Shown: positions 1-11,393 of the stretch, piece after piece
Layout: each line of letters opens with the position of its first letter
Position numbering within the stretch: the stretch's first letter is position 1
Source of the DNA: Certhia americana
Taxonomy: Eukaryota > Chordata > Aves > Passeriformes > Certhiidae
Reading direction: 5' to 3'
Length of the DNA: 64,000 bases
Assembly (NCBI GenBank): GCA_018697195.1
Contig: CM031857.1
Location: 69,143,812 to 69,207,811, forward strand
Translations under genes and position numbers: made by a program
Notes under the pieces: generated by a model
Seen by the model: only the letters and a program-made list of their open reading frames with translations
Database searches by the model: none
What the model was told of the DNA's origin: nothing

Positions 1-2323
1 AAGTCTATCCTCATGTTATCTTAAAGTAAATTAGCATGAGAGGTTAAAGAAGCCAGACTTCTTTTACTACATAAATTACTCAGCTTTCAGTACAGATTTT
101 ACAAGAGCACATATTACTTACCTGAACAACTGATAGTGTGGTATTTATCACATGCTGTCTCCATTTGTAAGGTCATAAATTCTCTTGCTGTGGTTGCCTG
201 TAACTTGTTTTAGTGCTAAGTGTAGCAGTAAAGTGCTGGAAGAAAATCTATAGATTTAGCTTATAATACCTGGCTCTGTTTTATCCTATCTCAAAGGAAG
301 TGAGAGATAAGGCTGAGGTTGCCTAAAATGAGCAGATATAGGAATAATAGCTACTTAGTGTCTTAACTGTCATTTATACATTGATTCCTGGCATTTTAAT
401 GGATGAAGAAAGAAAGCTTTTTCTTCCTACATTAAACCAAGGTATTTCTGCTAGGTATTTCCCCTGAAACACTTGCCCCTTGCAAGTTAAACACATAAAT
501 CAATACAAACATATAATTTCAAATGGTAAATGTACATATACTGATATATTATATTCACAGCATAGAATTTATATTAAAGTAAATAATAACAATAACTAAA
601 AAAAATTACCGTACTGTTGTTACATATGTCCTGCTGAAGGTAAAATGCTGGTTCTACAGTCTGTTAATTTCAAACAAAAATGAGACTTTAAGATGTAAAC
701 TTTTAAGGTAGAAATTTATCTTTGCTTTCTTATATGTGAAACTAGCCTCAGTGTCTGCTTATACCCCAAAATATGTTATGATTATTTCCTGCAGATCTTA
801 ATCAGTTTTTTATCTATGTGGTTTTTTGTTTTGATGAATTTGTATCACAGTTTATGATACATGAATTTTTACTGCTTTATGGTGACTTGTTTGTTATACT
901 GGCTTACTTTTGTGAGATAATTATTCTATCTCAAAACCAGAGGAATATGCCATTTACTGCAGATCTAGAGCATTCTTTAGACTGTGAGGACTTCAACAAA
1001 ATTATGTTTTGTTTACAGATATCTCAGTTGATCTTCTAAGGCATCATGAGATGTCTGGAAGTAATTTACTATGGATATCTTAACAAGGCAGATTCAGATT
1101 GAAGTATTATTGGCAGCCAAGCTGTACTGTTCTGTGATTTGCATTTCCCTAGCAGGTACGACATCTGCTTGATGACTCCTGGAGCACGGTTCATAATGCT
1201 GCTGGCAGGGTTTGCTCTTTTCTGCATTTTGCAGATGTTACATCCAGTGGTGCACAGTTTAATGCCTCTCCTGAGGCATTCAGTAAAAATCTGTGGTGTT
1301 GTATGCATGTTGTATATTATGTGCTACAGGACAGAGATGAAGATGACTTTCTCAGGTCTTTCTCAGCACTAGGACATCTGTTCATTGTGACAACAGGCAC
1401 ACTTAGGAAGTCTTCAGGACTACATATATCCTGTTGATATATCCTGTTGAATAGAAAAAGAGATTTTATGATAGCCTTGTATTACTGCTAAATGTAGTCA
1501 AATTTAAAAGAAGGGTTTCTATTTAATTATGATGCATATTTACTAAACAAACCACAATTACTTATCAAAATTGAGCAGTTTACATGGTAAGTAGGCTGTT
1601 GCCATAATCATCCTGTTTTACACTCATGAATACAGAGCAGAATTAATCCAGTATTTTAGAGATTGCGGGCAGGACAAATTATTTCCTCAGGGCTGCAGAA
1701 AATGTGTCAAAAGCAAGGTTCAAAAGCAGAAGTATTTTGAATAAGATTTATGAAACTAGCCATCTGCAAAACCTACATCTTAATTATTTATTGGCTCAAT
1801 TCAGACCTTGGAACTCAGGCATCTGGTGACATTAGGGACGACATTGGGTGCATGGGACATATTCATGTGCCTAGAATGTATCTCACAGGACCAGGAGGAT
1901 ACCCAAAGCTTTCTGAAGCAGAACCTGAAAAGCAGCGTAATATTCTAAGATATATTAGAGTTGGTACCTAAGCTCAGGCAGCTGAATCAGGTCTTTACAC
2001 TTTCTTTCTACTCTTTGATTTTATTTAGATTTAGATAGAAGATTACCCAGTTTATTTGCTGGTAGAGGACAGAGAAATACCTTAAAACAACTTCAGTCAC
2101 ATGAGTAATTGCCAAGGTGACAGTAGTCCTGCAATTTTTTGATTTATTTGGAATCCTGAGAAGAAAATCCAAGAGCCTGTCACCAGAACTTCACAACCTA
2201 CATGAGTGAACAGCTGCCTGAGTACAGATGAACTTTGGATGGACCCCGGTCCTCTGATTATGTATCCTACACTTCTCTCCCTCATGAAATGGACATTTCT
2301 CATCCTTTTCATAGTCTTTTCAC
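1..2323. other. Non-coding stretch, no gene seen
   Basis: AT-rich unique-looking sequence. Open frames are short (under 80 codons), occur on both strands at the same place (for example 1069-1372) and show no domain or codon pattern that I recognise. The only local structure noted is a perfect two-unit tandem of 13 bp at 1425-1450. Nothing indicates a promoter, RNA gene or exon. Confidence 0.7.
1425..1450. repeat. 13-bp tandem duplication (2 perfect units)
   Basis: The unit TATATCCTGTTGA occurs twice with no spacer and no mismatch. It is most simply explained by replication slippage and no function is implied. Confidence 0.8.
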
Positions 2324-2728
2324 TGTCGTGATTTAGGAATGGTATTCTCCAATTTTGTACTCCCACTAAAAATCAAGCACCACTCCTCCTTCTTCTCACC
2401 TCCAATTGGAGGCAAAAAAGACAAAGATCATGGGTTGAGATAAAAACAATGTACTGGAAATGCAATGAGATAGGAAAATGAACAATATGAGCAACAATAT
2501 TAATAATAAAAAGTATAAGAAAATAAATGTTTCACACAGAAAAACTCTGTGATAACAGGTAATACCATACAGCTCCCTTCATCCATACAGAACTGTTGCT
2601 CCCTGGAAGGTACTCCCTTTTCCCTGCCTCTGGAAATGAGGTGAGGTGGTACAGAAACCTTCATGTCCTAGCCATGCCCCTTCCTGGTTACTGCAAAAAT
2701 TAATCTTCTGCTGGTTGGGACCAGGACA
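2324..2728 (-). mobile_element. Solo LTR of an avian endogenous retrovirus (ERVL-like)
   Basis: Read on the minus strand, the element starts TGTCCTGG at 2728 and ends TCACGACA at 2324, the short TGT...ACA termini expected of an LTR. Internal landmarks agree with a bird LTR family I know: a TTAATTTT stretch soon after the start, a TTATCTCAACCCAT motif about two thirds in, then TTTTTTGCCTCC and a terminal GGTGCTTG...CTAAATCACGACA region. The flanks are ttcac (2319-2323) and gtcac (2729-2733), a 5-bp target duplication with one mismatch. No retroviral internal region lies next to it, so it is a solo LTR left by recombination. At about 405 bp it is shorter than the roughly 550-600 bp I recall for related copies, and I do not see the TATAAA part, so an internal deletion is likely. 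Family assignment is from memory. Open frames inside it are meaningless. Confidence 0.75.
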
Positions 2729-5700
2729 GTCACATAGGGACAGGGAAAGTAGGATTTGATGTACACTTGACTATTGAACCAGTATGAAGCTGGGATTTGG
2801 TTTCTGTAAGCACCTCAGGCTATCATCAGAGTATCCTGCCTGGATTTTAAGACAGAGCTATAGCTACAATTAGCTGCAGAAATCAACCTTTACATAGTTT
2901 GTGACAATCTTTGAGATAAACCAATGCAATTTTTACCTACTGTGTTTTCCACAATGTCTGCAAAAATTGAGGAAGTTACTAGGGACTCACTTTAAAAGAA
3001 AGAAAGGGTAAAATTTTTTTAAAATTTCTAGGCTCTTGAAATTAAAGCTTTGTAATACCCACATTGTGAATGTACAGTGAAGAAGGCTGCTGTTTTCAGC
3101 TTTACAGCATAAGGTAAAAACATAAGACTACCCACACTGGACCAAATTAAGGATTTATCCTGCTGTTAGTTTTGAGAGACATTAGACACCTTGGCAAGAA
3201 CATGACAAGCAATCAAGTAAATGTACTCTGCACTGTATTACCTGTCTAAAGCAATCTAGGGTGTCACAGATGAATGTCATTTATAATACGAAATAATACA
3301 TCCAAAGGAAAACCACACGGAAGTGGACAGAGGTGTTGTCTTTGTTTTTAGTAGCTCTTGATGGATTCCTCATCCCGTCTCTTTTTCCAGTTGCTTTTTG
3401 AATCTTGTGAAGAAGAGATATTTAAAAAACCACCTCCCCTTTGTTCTGAACCTGAATTTTTCAGTCCTCATGTCTCTCAGAAGTGCTCTTCAGAGTACTT
3501 ATAGAACCATTAATGAAAGAAATTTCAGGGCAATCATTAACAAATGGTTAGCCTAAACTCATTTTACATAGGGAACTGAAAAGTCTGTGTAGAAATAGCA
3601 GTTGGTGTCTTACTGAGACTGAGTTTTAGATAGCAACAGAGAGGTAAAAGGTTCTTTATTCTGTTCTCACTACCAGTCTCCTGCATGACAGGATGCAGGA
3701 TTTAAACATTCAGCAAAGTAATTTCCACTGATATGACAAAACTCTTCATGGTGAAAGCCCAGCTGCAGAGTTGCACTTTTTACAGAAGTCTAACACTGTG
3801 TTATTACTAGTGTCCTGAAAGTAATTTGTGACAATAAGGAAAGAAATAGGGTCATCAATCAGACTGCCACTTCCTGTTTCAACCAGAACACATTCAAACA
3901 ACAGATGGTAAACCCAGTCCTTTCAGTGCTCCAGTTTAAGAAAACTTTTCTCGCTGATGTGTAGCCTCAGGAGGAGGAACCTTGGAAAGGTGCTGGTAGT
4001 AGTCCTTATTTAATTCACTGTAAATTCATAAAATAGATTTCCAGGGTAATTGGCTGTGTCCTCAATCCATGTGCACACACACTGTACTTTTTTCCATAGA
4101 TACAAAGCAGATTTATGGCTTAAAAGTAAGTGCAAAGGGAAAGGAATATTAATAGTAATAAGCTTGTGCCAGATTTTATGACCAGCTCTGGTAAAAAAGG
4201 AGTTCAACCACTTTGAATAATGGTGTCTGTCTGATCCTACTTGCTGTTTCATGATGGAAAACTCAAGGACTAGGTAGAGAAAATACATTTGATTCTTTCA
4301 TTAAAAATGGAATACATTAGACAGTAGTACTATTTCAAAAGGTAATGTTAAAAAAAAGCTACTACCTAAATAAACCTCGGGTTGAATAGTTCTCTAATTT
4401 TTTGGATCCTGTATGTTAGCCTTCTCAGTTGATTCTTGGATCTCCTTGTTTAGGAATTTCAGCCAAGCAAGTTTTGAAGCATGTTTTGCCAATGATGCCA
4501 ATGGGACCTAATAGTAGAAAAAATGACATAGTTACAAGTCTTCTAAAACATGCTTTTTTTCTGTATGAATGAAGTAAGGCCTAATATCTAGAATTAAACA
4601 AACAGATCTGCCTGAAAGCTTGTCTGTTCATATAGCAAATGAAATATCCTCTTTCCACAGACATTCTTATTCTAGAAAAGTGTATATCAAAATGCACTAA
4701 ATATATTAATATATTGTTTTGACTTTTCATGAAACAGTGAGGATAACCAGCAAATAAAGCTGTTTCTAAGAAGTAGGAATGGCTTGGTATTCCCTTAAGG
4801 GAGGACCTGTACTCCAGGGGTTGGAAAGCTTCCTCCAAAGAGTCCACCAAAGAGCACAGGTGTATCTTGCTGCAGGGAGACCCTCAGGGCAGAATATCCC
4901 ACTGGATTTTCTGGCTTTGTTCAAACAGACCCTGTAGGAACCTCCAGCTCTGCCCAGTCAATGAATATGAATAATTTCAAAGGCCACCTTGAAAAATGCT
5001 CCAGCCTTTCAAGCTTCCTCCCAGGGAGGATGCGTTTCTAAGAGAGTTATTTTGTGCCACTAGTGGTCAGACTTTCATAGTAGAGCAGCACCTGGAATTT
5101 TGCAGTTTTTAAACAATCTGCTTTTCTACTCAAGTGTTAAATGGTTAGGTCCCTAAAAAATCTGAACCTGAAAGCAGTAAGTGATTTATTCAGGAAATTT
5201 TAATTAAGACATAAAAAAAAAAAAAAAAAAAAATTAAAAAAAAATTGAAAAATTACTTTCAATAAAGATCCTCAGATTTTCAAAACTCTGTAAGGAACAA
5301 TACAGAAAGAATTCTTCAGTGTTTCCCTCTTCAACCTTCAGCATATCATGAGTATTTTTTTTTCCTTGCTGAATTGAGAACCTTCGTTTCTGCTGCATTG
5401 TGTCTCAGGATTAGTCACATCATTTTACATTCCTACTTTCTACATTTATTTTACCAATTTGGCTGCAGTATGACAGATCTTATCATGTTTGGCAGGATTT
5501 GTTTTGATAATTAATAGCTCTGCAAGTCTTTGCTTGCAAAATATGACAGTCCACGTGCATACTCTTAGCTCTCACTCCATTTATTAGTTTAGTTGTACGT
5601 GTTTCGTGTTTTCATATAATTCTGTGTATTTTAATTAAGATGTAGATATCTAAAAGCACAGTGGGGGGAGGGTCTGAAAAACAGTGCTCAATGCTATGAA

Positions 5701-6849
5701 ATTACATTGAATTTTGAAGTTATAGCAGAAAAAATCTTTAAAAAAATTATTTTCTAAGCAAGATCTTATTTGTGAAAATAAACAGTACTATTGTAGACAC
5801 AAGGCTTAAATTATGTTCATTTGAAATTTTTAAAGTGGTTTTCATTTGGCTGCTTTCATGATCTTCTATTAGTAATTTATAAATAGTCATGCAAAAAAAA
5901 TTGTGTAAGTTACAATATCTGGAAAATGTTTATTCTTTTATATGCATACCTAGGCAACGGAAATAATTTTACTTAAACAAAATAATTCATTCTTTGTTAT
6001 TTTATGTTTTAGAAATCTGTCATCATTTCAGGGAACAAATACCATGTTACAGGGTGTAGGCAGCTTAAAGACACAAAGCAAATTTTTGTAAATGCATAAT
6101 CTAAAGTTTATGAATTATTGGTGTATACAACCTGATGTGTAGAGTCCTTGCTCATATTTTAGTGACTGCACCACCATCCCATTGCCTTTAATGGAATTTC
6201 TTACAGATCTAAGCCCTTGCCAGCATGACCTGTCAATTCCAAGCAGTCCCTGATAGTGGGAAAAGTAGTCATAAAATACAATTTTCTTATTGACTACAAA
6301 TTATACTTGAACTGTTGGATAGACAATTAATTTTTGTTGGCTTATGCAACATTACCTTTGTGTGGTGAATAAGCTCTTTTTATATAGGTTTTTGAGATGA
6401 AATGGAAAACACTTAAATACCAGAAAAAGGTGGTGTAGTTTCTTTATTCACTATTTTGATCTTAGCTTATTACAGGGATCCATCTGAAATGAAAATAGGC
6501 TCTCCATCAATCTTCTATAACAACCTTTTAAAGTAACAACCTTACTGTCAGAACTAAAAGGATATAATTTTAATCTATCTGGTTAATTTTCAAAACAGGT
6601 TTTGCAAAATCTGAAACAAGTAAATCACTTTCAAGTGAAAGTTGTTCTGTGTTTATGAGTCCAGGTGTTCACTGATAGTTCATACAATTACATATTGATT
6701 TGGTATAACTATCTGCGTCATCAACATAGATAACAGCATTATTAGTTCCTCAAACAGCTTCCAATAATGCGTGAAAAGAGTAGTTACAATATTATGTGGG
6801 ATTTGAGTCACCTGGGGAGGGAGCCTTGAGATCCCATGAAGTCACCAGT
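2729..6849. other. Non-coding stretch, no gene seen
   Basis: AT-rich sequence with short chance frames only (for example minus-strand frames at 4010-4288 and 4581-4850 with no recognisable motif). It contains the poly-A tract at 5213-5244. A slightly GC-richer patch at about 4800-5040 has no feature that I can name. Confidence 0.7.
5213..5244. repeat. Poly-A tract (A21-TT-A9)
   Basis: Twenty-one A residues are followed by TT and nine more A. I see no retroposed gene or SINE body directly upstream, so I call it a simple repeat rather than the tail of a processed insertion. Confidence 0.85.
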
Positions 6850-7005
6850 GCATCACTCCAGGAATACCCAGCCAGGTTGGAAGGAGCCTTGACCAATCTG
6901 ATCTAGTGAAAAGTGCCCCTGCCCATGATGGGGTGGTTGGAACTAGGTCTTTATCTTTTAGATAAAGATTTTTTCCTTCTAAATCAACTGACTCTATGAC
7001 TTTGT
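6850..7005 (+). mobile_element. CR1 LINE, 3'-end fragment
   Basis: The plus strand carries the end region typical of bird CR1 elements: a CCCAGCCAGGTTGGAAGGAGCCTTG-like segment, then ATCTAGTG, CCCTGCCCATG and GGTTGGAACTAGG in the expected order, ending near 7005 with a degenerate ACTCTATGACTTTGTGATT tail in place of the usual ATTCTATGATTCT repeats. It is a 5'-truncated, non-coding remnant, as most genomic CR1 copies are. The segment just before the tail has been replaced by a small palindrome (TCTTTATC/GATAAAGA, about 6949-6969). The left boundary is approximate. Confidence 0.8.
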
Positions 7006-9619
7006 GATTTCCTGAAAGTTACAGAAATACAAAGAGTAGGACTGAGTGAAATTACTTAATCTTAAATCTCATTAGGATGGAAAATAGAGAGTTAATCACT
7101 CAACTAGGAACAAATATTTTCTCAACATAATTAATAAAAATTGGGTTAATATTTTATATTTAGCCAAAGAATGACCCAGTGATGAAAATACATGGATCTT
7201 TTGAAAGCTATTTTTTTGAATTTGAAAGCAACTGCTGACATAATGAAGGAAAAAGTTCCTATTAATGGGTTGTTTGAGAGAGACCAACAGATAAAATCAA
7301 AAAAATAACCCTGCCACACTACAGACTGCAACTTAGAACACAGAAACTGGACAAAGAAAAATAAAGCCATAAAATTTTTTAAAAAACTGCATACTTCATT
7401 TGAATCAGGAAATGAGAGGAATTATTTAAATTCTTAGAAATAGCTTTGGCTAAGTATAGATTCTGTATGAGACAAAAATTACCTTACCTATTCAGAAAAG
7501 GCAAGGAGATTTAATGAGTAACCATTTGAAGTCACAGAATATAATCAAGTATATTCAGCAAAAAATTCTGTATTTGAAGTAGGAGAATTAGTTCATATCT
7601 TGCAATGCTAATGAAGGGCATCCTGTTTCATCAGTAGCTGTAACAGACATTAAATGACAAAATAAAGAGTGAAATGATCTTGGATCCGGTAGATTGTATG
7701 ACTTGTAATCAACAATATTAAAGGCATTGGCAGATGTGGTTTTTGAGACATTCATGTTGCTTTTAAACAGGGCATACAACATGAGGGACATTCCAGGATG
7801 CTGAAACAAAACTAATGTTGTTCCAATATTTTATGAGAAATATTTTATGAGAAGTATTTTATAAGAAAGTTTATGACCCACATAAGCATATCTTCATACT
7901 AATTCTGAGCTAGAGGCTCACAAGTGAAGCAGCCACAAAAGGATTAAATGCAATTAAACCTAGTCAATGTACTTCAGGGATGTTGATAATTTCTCAATAA
8001 AGATATAGGCCTTCTTTTCAGGCTGACTATTATGACAAAAATTTATATTTACACTGTATTTGACTTATAGACATCTGAAAAATTGCAATATAGAAAATTC
8101 AGGAGAGACAGTCTTATATCTTTACTTCAAGCAGGACCTTGAAAAATTTGGAAAAAACTGAGAGTTTTCAAAATGGACCTGAAAACCTCTTTTCACAGTT
8201 GTCATAAAAACATATTCTCTACTTTCACAAAATCAAAGTCTTCTTACAAAAATTAAGACATTTTTCTTATACACACTCTACTCCATGTAGTCTCACTGTA
8301 GCTGTTTGTGGCTACAAGAACTTAATATTGCATTTCTTTCATGCAAGCAGAGTTAGCCAGACTTGTGAGGGAAGGTGATTTCTGAAAGTTGATAGGTAGG
8401 CATGTTCTAGAATTCACAGGTGAAGAGGCCACTGTCTTAGCTCATAAAAAGGACAAATGAAAGAAATAAAAATCTATAAATTCATCCCATCTGTTCCCAT
8501 GTGCCAGGGTGAACAATAAGAAGAAGGCAGGTCTATAGCATCTTGGAAGTTTGGGGACCAAGCCAGGTTTTGAGTTGCAGCTTTTCTGTCATCCACCCTG
8601 CCCACACACTGGTCTCACTTACAGTCTAGTCTGCAGAAAGTCATCTGGCTCTCTGACTGTCTCAGGAAATTTCAGGATTTGTGGTGTTGGAGACAGGAAA
8701 AGGGAAGCAAGGTTCAGAATATATGCTGCTGACCCAAGCCTCATGGTTGTGCAAACTTAATCTTGAGCTCAATATATTCGTCAGTATAGCCATCAAAACA
8801 AGTTCTTTGCCTTATTCAGAAGTGGGCAAATATTAAGTCTTTCACATTCGTTCTTCGCTATTCCACATCTTATAATCTTCTTCTTTTCTCCTGAATGAAC
8901 TGAGAAGTCAAAATCCCTTTCAAGTAGCAGCTGCTCTCTTTAGCCCAGCTGGCACTCTTACAATAGGGATATTTGGAGAAAACTGGTAAGTCTGTGGGGC
9001 TGGCAGCCTTGCACTGTTGTGTACTGGGTCTGCAAAGATAGAACTCAGTTTCTGCACCAAGCTGAAGGTTTGTCTCTGTCTACATCTCTGTCAGGCATGA
9101 ATCCTTTGCTTTGGAAAAGCAAGTACAGCAGGTGGGGCTTCAGCAAACTCTATCTCTTCCCTGCAATTCTCATGGGGGGGCACAGTTGAACTGACAATAA
9201 TAAAGCAAAAAATGCTTTTTCAGAATGCTGATTATTACACAATAATCAAGTCTATGGGAGCCCAAGGGAAGAGCTGCATTTAATCATGTCAGCGCAAGGG
9301 CCTGTATGGTCGTGCAACATATACTACAAAAGTTGGCTGGCCTTTCTTTGCACCTTCAGCTTCAGCCTCCCATCCAATCCCCCTCTCACTCTTCTGTTAT
9401 CCAGCAGAATCTGGAAAGAAATCATTAAACTACATAGCTATTCTAATAGCAGCTGCTTGCAAGGCGGCCTTGGGAGTCCATGTCAATTCCTGTGCTGTGC
9501 AGGGCTGCTCAGGGCTCTTGTGTGTGCTCTTGGCAGCTCCCCACTCTCATTGCTCCAGCACAAAGTTGTGTGCAGGCTCTGAAAACGAGTAGAAAGATGT
9601 GAAAGTGGAAAGAAGGCTT
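7006..9619. other. Non-coding stretch, no gene seen
   Basis: AT-rich sequence containing the three-unit 14-bp tandem at 7826-7867. The patches at 8500-8760 and 9280-9590 are somewhat more GC-rich and carry open frames of 69 and 98 codons. Neither shows a domain, a signal peptide with a plausible mature part, or a supported splice pattern. Confidence 0.65.
7826..7867. repeat. 14-bp tandem repeat, 3 units
   Basis: Units ATATTTTATGAGAA at 7826-7839 and 7840-7853 are identical. The third (7854-7867) differs at two positions. It is a short minisatellite-like slippage array. Confidence 0.8.
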
Positions 9620-10080
9620 GTTGTATGAATTACCTGTGTGAGGGAGAGCTACAGTTTTACTTATTATGGGGCTTCTCCCTCATTTTGTCTTCGTTGTATT
9701 TCTGTTTGACATTTTGTGTTTGCCTGATTTTTCTCTCTTTATGTCTTTCCAACTCCTTTTCCATATTTTCCACTGTGCTTTTATGTACCTCCACCTCTTA
9801 TAATATTCTTTCTCACTTTCCCCCCCTACCCTTTTAAAATCAGTCTTTTAAAATCAGTCGGTTTCCTTTTCAGAAATATTTATTCTGTTTCTCTCACTTT
9901 GCTCACATATTTCTTTCCTTTCTGTTTTTTCATTCCTACTGTTCTTCCTAAACTGCTTCTCTTCCTTCATTCTCTGCCTGATTTACTTTGCTCTGCTGTC
10001 TTCTGCATTGCCCCCTTCTCCCTCCCTCCCTCCCTCCCACCCAGATCCTCTCTCCATTGTTCCCTATCTCTGGTTGCAGG
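9620..10080. repeat. Pyrimidine-rich tract ending in CCCT repeats
   Basis: For about 450 bp the plus strand is strongly enriched in C and T, with runs such as CCCCCC near 9820 and a run of CCCT units at about 10017-10038. A 14-bp direct repeat (CTTTTAAAATCAGT) lies in tandem at about 9830-9858. Open frames here (9625-9837, 9899-10102, and several overlapping on both strands near 10000-10300) reflect composition: they translate to Leu/Phe/Ser/Pro strings. No CpG island is apparent, since CpG is sparse. Confidence 0.6.
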
Positions 10081-10619
10081 TGCTGCAGCTGCGGCAATCT
10101 GAGACACTCCAGGAGGGGTGGAGTGGGGTGGAGGATGGTGGTGCTGGGGAGGGGCTGTGCCACATGTATTCCTCCCACCCTGCAAGCAAGAGGAGGAGAG
10201 TTCTGCCTGTGCAGGTCTTGGGACAATGGTTCCTGTCAACAGGATGGGGGGAGTTTTATTTGAACGTGGGAACGTCCCATGAAAATTGAGACATCTGGCA
10301 CCCTTACATTCCACGTCTGACTTCAGCTTCATCTGCTGCCGTTATGAATGTCATAAACATGGGTAATTTCACAAGCCATAGGAGTCAGAGTACACAATAG
10401 ATTGCATTGCAGATGGTATGCCTGCCCTTAAAAGGACTGGGTCTTGTAGAGTTGCAGAGATTGCAGCTTGACATATCCTGGAAAGGGAAACATGAAATCA
10501 GGAATGAAAGATTCCACCAGTGTCATCACACACAAAATATTAAAAATATTGCGGTCACAATTTAAAACCAGAAAGGAAAGAGATCTAAATATGCAAATAT
10601 AAAAGAAATTACACAGCAG

Positions 10620-10639
10620 TAATTAATTAATTAATTAAT
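10620..10639. repeat. (TAAT)5 microsatellite
   Basis: Five uninterrupted TAAT units form a simple tetranucleotide repeat that is also a run of TTAA/AATT palindromes. Confidence 0.9.
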
Positions 10640-11375
10640 AGGATCTATCATTCAAAACTGGTCTTAATCACAATATTGTAGGTATCTCATTTAAGTGCCT
10701 AAATTAGAAATTTCCCAATGATCCATCTAGAATTAGTGAAGACATCTTGGAGAGATCATTCAGAGCACCTAGGCAGATGCTCTGCCCTTGCTAGGACCCT
10801 CAAAAGGTGTCTCTTTCTTCTATTCGGGGATGGCTTTGCTTCTCACCACACCATGATCGACATTAGTCTTCCTCTTTTCTGCAGTTTCAATGCCTCAGAA
10901 TTCTGCATAGCTTCCTGGAATATTTTTTCCACAAAAATAGGCAAATGGATATTTTCTGTATGTATTTGCTGTTCTGGTATTTGCTGTATGTATTTGTTTT
11001 TTAACTTTGAGACCACTGAGGCTATTCCCTCTGTGTTGTTGCAGTGGGCTGGTTTGCAGGTACTAGTCAAATTTTTGGCCCCAGTTATTTTGTGATTTGT
11101 AGCCACACCACCAAACTGATAGCCAGCAGAGGGAGTGCAAGTTAGATCTCTGTTTCCATGGCTGTTGGTGCCCCTGCAAGGAAATGGCTATAATGTAAAT
11201 AGCAGAATCTGTTCATTTAAACAGGAGAGATAACATGATAGAGATGAGTTGCCAGATGGATGAGACTAGATGATGAGAGGAATGTTTTCTCTAAGCATTA
11301 AGAGGATCATATGCACAATGTCAGATGTAAAATAAACTGGCAAGAATTTAATTAATATCATCTGCTTAATCCAGA

Positions 11376-11393
11376 TTTTTTTTTTTTTTTTTT
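11376..11393. repeat. Poly-T tract (T18)
   Basis: An uninterrupted run of eighteen T is followed by GGTTG. No adjacent retroposon body was recognised on the minus strand. Confidence 0.9.

Noticed and set aside
9948..10332. Possible CpG island or first exon in the GC-rich block
   Set aside because: GC is raised but CpG dinucleotides are few, and the frames overlap on both strands with Pro/Ser/Leu-rich composition.
10718..11106. 125-codon plus frame with hydrophobic stretches and an 87-codon frame opposite
   Set aside because: Open on both strands in AT-rich DNA, no recognisable family, no splice or promoter context.
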